Shown piece after piece: positions 47,260 through 48,966 of a stretch of 48,966 nucleotides of DNA. The stretch is from Streptomyces hilarionis. Its GTDB lineage: Bacteria; Actinomycetota; Actinomycetes; Streptomycetales; Streptomycetaceae. The stretch spans positions 1-48,966 of the forward strand of contig NZ_JAHHIT010000076.1 in the NCBI RefSeq assembly GCF_024539675.1, read 5' to 3'. Positions within the stretch are counted from its first letter, which is position 1; the number at the start of each line of letters is the position of its first letter. Below the pieces are notes generated by a model. The model was not told the DNA's origin. It searched no databases and saw only the letters and a program-made list of their open reading frames with translations. A program made the position numbers and the translations under genes.

Positions 47260-48966
47260 ATGACCGGACAGACGATCACGGGCGGCGGCGCGCGGGTGGT
47301 GACCGGTGAGCCCGGCTGCGGCCGTACCACGTTCCTGGACGCCGCCGCCCGCTCGTTCCCGGCCGGATCCGTGGTCCGCGTCGCGGCCGGCCCGGGGGCG
47401 TCGGCCGTGCCGCTGAGCGGCCTGCGCGCACTCCTGCGGCTCCTCGGCGCACCGCCCGGCGACCGGCCGGGCGGAAACCCCGCGGCCAGGGAGGCTCGGG
47501 TCGAGGGCGCTTCGGGCGCGGTCCTCCTCGCTGCGCTGCGCGCCGCGTCCGCCGAGGCGCCCCTGCTGGTGTGCGCCGACGACGCGCACCTGTGGGACGC
47601 GTCCACCCGTGCCGCGGTGGGACACGCCGCTGGGTTTCTGCGGGGCGACGGTCCGGTTCGCCTGCTGCTGAGCGTGGCCGGACACCGCCGCGTCGACGCG
47701 GAGTTCGCCGGGCTCCCGGTGATCCGCCTCGACCCGCTCCCGCCGACGGAGGCGGCCGCCCTGGTGGAGGAGGCTGCGGGCGGGGCCGTCGACCGGGCGG
47801 TCCGCGACGACCTCGTGGACGCCGCGGACGGCCATCCGGCGTTGCTGCTGGCCATGGTCCGGCGGCTGTCGACCGCCCAGCTGCGCGGCCGTCGCACGCC
47901 ACCGCCGCCGCCGGACGACGCCGAACTGCTGGGCGGCCTGGCCGGCGGCCTGCTGACTCCCTGCTCGCCCGCGCAGGAGGACCTGCTGCTCATCGTCGCG
48001 GCGGCACTGTGCGACGGGGACGCGGACGACCCGCGCGCGGCACGCGTCGACCTGAGCGTCGCGCTGCGGGCGGCGGCACGCCTGCACGCCACGCGTCCGC
48101 ACGCGCGGCGCGCAGCGGCCCCCACCTCGCCGCCCGAGGCACCGGCCGGGCCCGAAACCTCCGCCCCGCACGACGTACCGGCCCTGGCCGAAGCGCCGGC
48201 CCTGCCCGAGGCGCTGTCCCTGGCGGGCGGGGAGGTCGGCTTCCACAGCGCGCTGCTGCGCCGCGCCGTGTACGCCGCCGCGCGGCCGGAGCGCAGGCGC
48301 GCCGCGCACCGTGCGCTGGCCGGGGCGCTGTCCGACGCGGGATCCGCCGGGCTGCCGGCGCTGCTGCACCGGGCGCGTGGCACGCCGGCGCCCCGGCCCG
48401 CGACGGCCGCCGAACTGGCCCGGGCCGCCGACGACGCGGTGCACGGCGCGTCGCACCGTCTGCGATGCGCGGCGTTCGCCCGCGCCGCGGAACTGGCCGA
48501 GGACCCCGTGCGGCGCGCCGAGTGGTCCACGGCGGCCGCGGAAGCGGCCCTGCTCGGCGGGCGCACGCGCCGGGCCCTGCGGCTGCTCGACCCCGCCCGT
48601 CTCGATCGGGCACGTCTCGATCCTGTTCCGACCGACTCGGGCCTGTGCGGCTCGGGTCCGGACGACGCGGCGGCGGAACGGGTACGCGGCCGCGCAGAGC
48701 TCGTGCGCGGCATGACGCTATTGTGCGACGGTCCCGTCGACGAGGCCCGGGCGTCCCTGCTCCTGGCCGCCCGCCTGCTGGCCGCGGCGGCCCCCGCGCA
48801 GGCCCAGAGCGCACTGCTGGCCGCCTCGGACGCGGCCTGGGCCGCGGGCGACGCGGCCGGCTGCCTGCGGGCGCTCGGCGAGGGCGAGGAGGCCGGCGTC
48901 CGCGAGGGCCCGCTCGCTCCGCGCAGCCCCGCGTCCCCTCCCGTCGGCCCGCCCCCGGCCCGGGCC
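47260..48966 (+). CDS. LAL-type (large ATP-binding LuxR) regulator, N-terminal 569 codons (3' end outside window)
   Basis: An uninterrupted frame runs from ATG at 47260 to the window edge. Residues 16-23 are the Walker A GEPGCGRT, and about 102-112 the Walker B LLVCADDAHLW. An AAA-type ATPase continues with LLLSVAGHRRVDAEF and VIRLDPLPPTEAAALVEEA, then a helical alpha-solenoid begins (FHSALLRRAVYAA). This is the signature of LAL regulators of about 900-1000 residues, whose LuxR helix-turn-helix lies at the C terminus, beyond the window. They often activate secondary-metabolite or sugar genes. The leaderless-type start and very high third-position GC support it. The target is unknown. Confidence 0.85.
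   Translation, partial: MTGQTITGGGARVVTGEPGCGRTTFLDAAARSFPAGSVVRVAAGPGASAVPLSGLRALLRLLGAPPGDRPGGNPAAREARVEGASGAVLLAALRAASAEAPLLVCADDAHLWDASTRAAVGHAAGFLRGDGPVRLLLSVAGHRRVDAEFAGLPVIRLDPLPPTEAAALVEEAAGGAVDRAVRDDLVDAADGHPALLLAMVRRLSTAQLRGRRTPPPPPDDAELLGGLAGGLLTPCSPAQEDLLLIVAAALCDGDADDPRAARVDLSVALRAAARLHATRPHARRAAAPTSPPEAPAGPETSAPHDVPALAEAPALPEALSLAGGEVGFHSALLRRAVYAAARPERRRAAHRALAGALSDAGSAGLPALLHRARGTPAPRPATAAELARAADDAVHGASHRLRCAAFARAAELAEDPVRRAEWSTAAAEAALLGGRTRRALRLLDPARLDRARLDPVPTDSGLCGSGPDDAAAERVRGRAELVRGMTLLCDGPVDEARASLLLAARLLAAAAPAQAQSALLAASDAAWAAGDAAGCLRALGEGEEAGVREGPLAPRSPASPPVGPPPARA

Noticed and set aside
46974..48713. Minus-strand 579- and 487-codon readings at the right end
   Set aside because: They lie opposite the LAL regulator, whose frame has Walker A and B motifs; the minus products are Ser/Arg/Ala low-complexity.
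1..48966. Search for tRNA, rRNA, CRISPR, insertion sequences and att sites
   Set aside because: No cloverleaf, spaced repeat array, transposase or integrase motif was seen by eye; weak RNA genes could still be missed.

Overview
The window looks like chromosomal DNA of a Streptomyces or a close relative. GC content is very high, codon third positions are almost all G or C, GTG and even TTG starts are common, and several genes appear leaderless, with a TANNNT hexamer 6-7 nt before the start codon and no Shine-Dalgarno. The families also fit: DUF5709, DUF6461, a LAL regulator, several SpoIIE phosphatases, and a sugar ABC importer without its own ATPase. About 43 protein genes are supported. I saw no rRNA, tRNA, CRISPR array, insertion sequence or prophage.

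Left part (1-17.5 kb). This is mostly single housekeeping or accessory genes: the end of an MBL-fold hydrolase, an SDR, a secreted L,D-transpeptidase, a Gfo/Idh/MocA oxidoreductase divergent from a ROK regulator, a small protein, a membrane-anchored S1 protease, an F420-type oxidoreductase, a 923-residue secreted alpha/beta hydrolase, a DUF35 protein under a TetR regulator with a visible operator, a divergent FolD, an orphan ATP-grasp protein, a membrane peptidoglycan-binding protein and a large ANTAR-GAF-PAS-SpoIIE phosphatase.

Middle (17.5-36 kb). This is a carbohydrate region: an RpiR/SIS regulator, a Tat-exported PAP2 phosphatase fused to an autotransporter-type beta repeat, a BadF-type sugar kinase divergent from a ROK regulator across a clear palindrome, then a five-gene operon (lipoprotein binding protein, two permeases, two cytosolic proteins that resemble alpha/alpha-toroid polysaccharide-active enzymes). 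The operon overlaps tail to tail with a DUF6461 gene. A P-loop kinase, an NTF2-like protein and a translationally coupled beta-phosphoglucomutase/GH65 phosphorylase pair follow. The five-gene operon is the best candidate for an undescribed pathway: import of an oligosaccharide and its cleavage inside the cell.

Right part (36-49 kb). An APC permease is in an operon with an unknown protein, followed by DUF5709, a soluble transhydrogenase, a small protein divergent from an MMPL exporter, a membrane SpoIIE phosphatase whose end overlaps the MMPL gene by 56 bp, a second Gfo/Idh/MocA oxidoreductase, a small membrane protein, a secreted type I cutinase strongly resembling actinobacterial PET-degrading enzymes, and the first 569 codons of a LAL regulator that runs off the window.

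All assignments come from reading the sequence; no database search was run, and family names rest on motif recognition.
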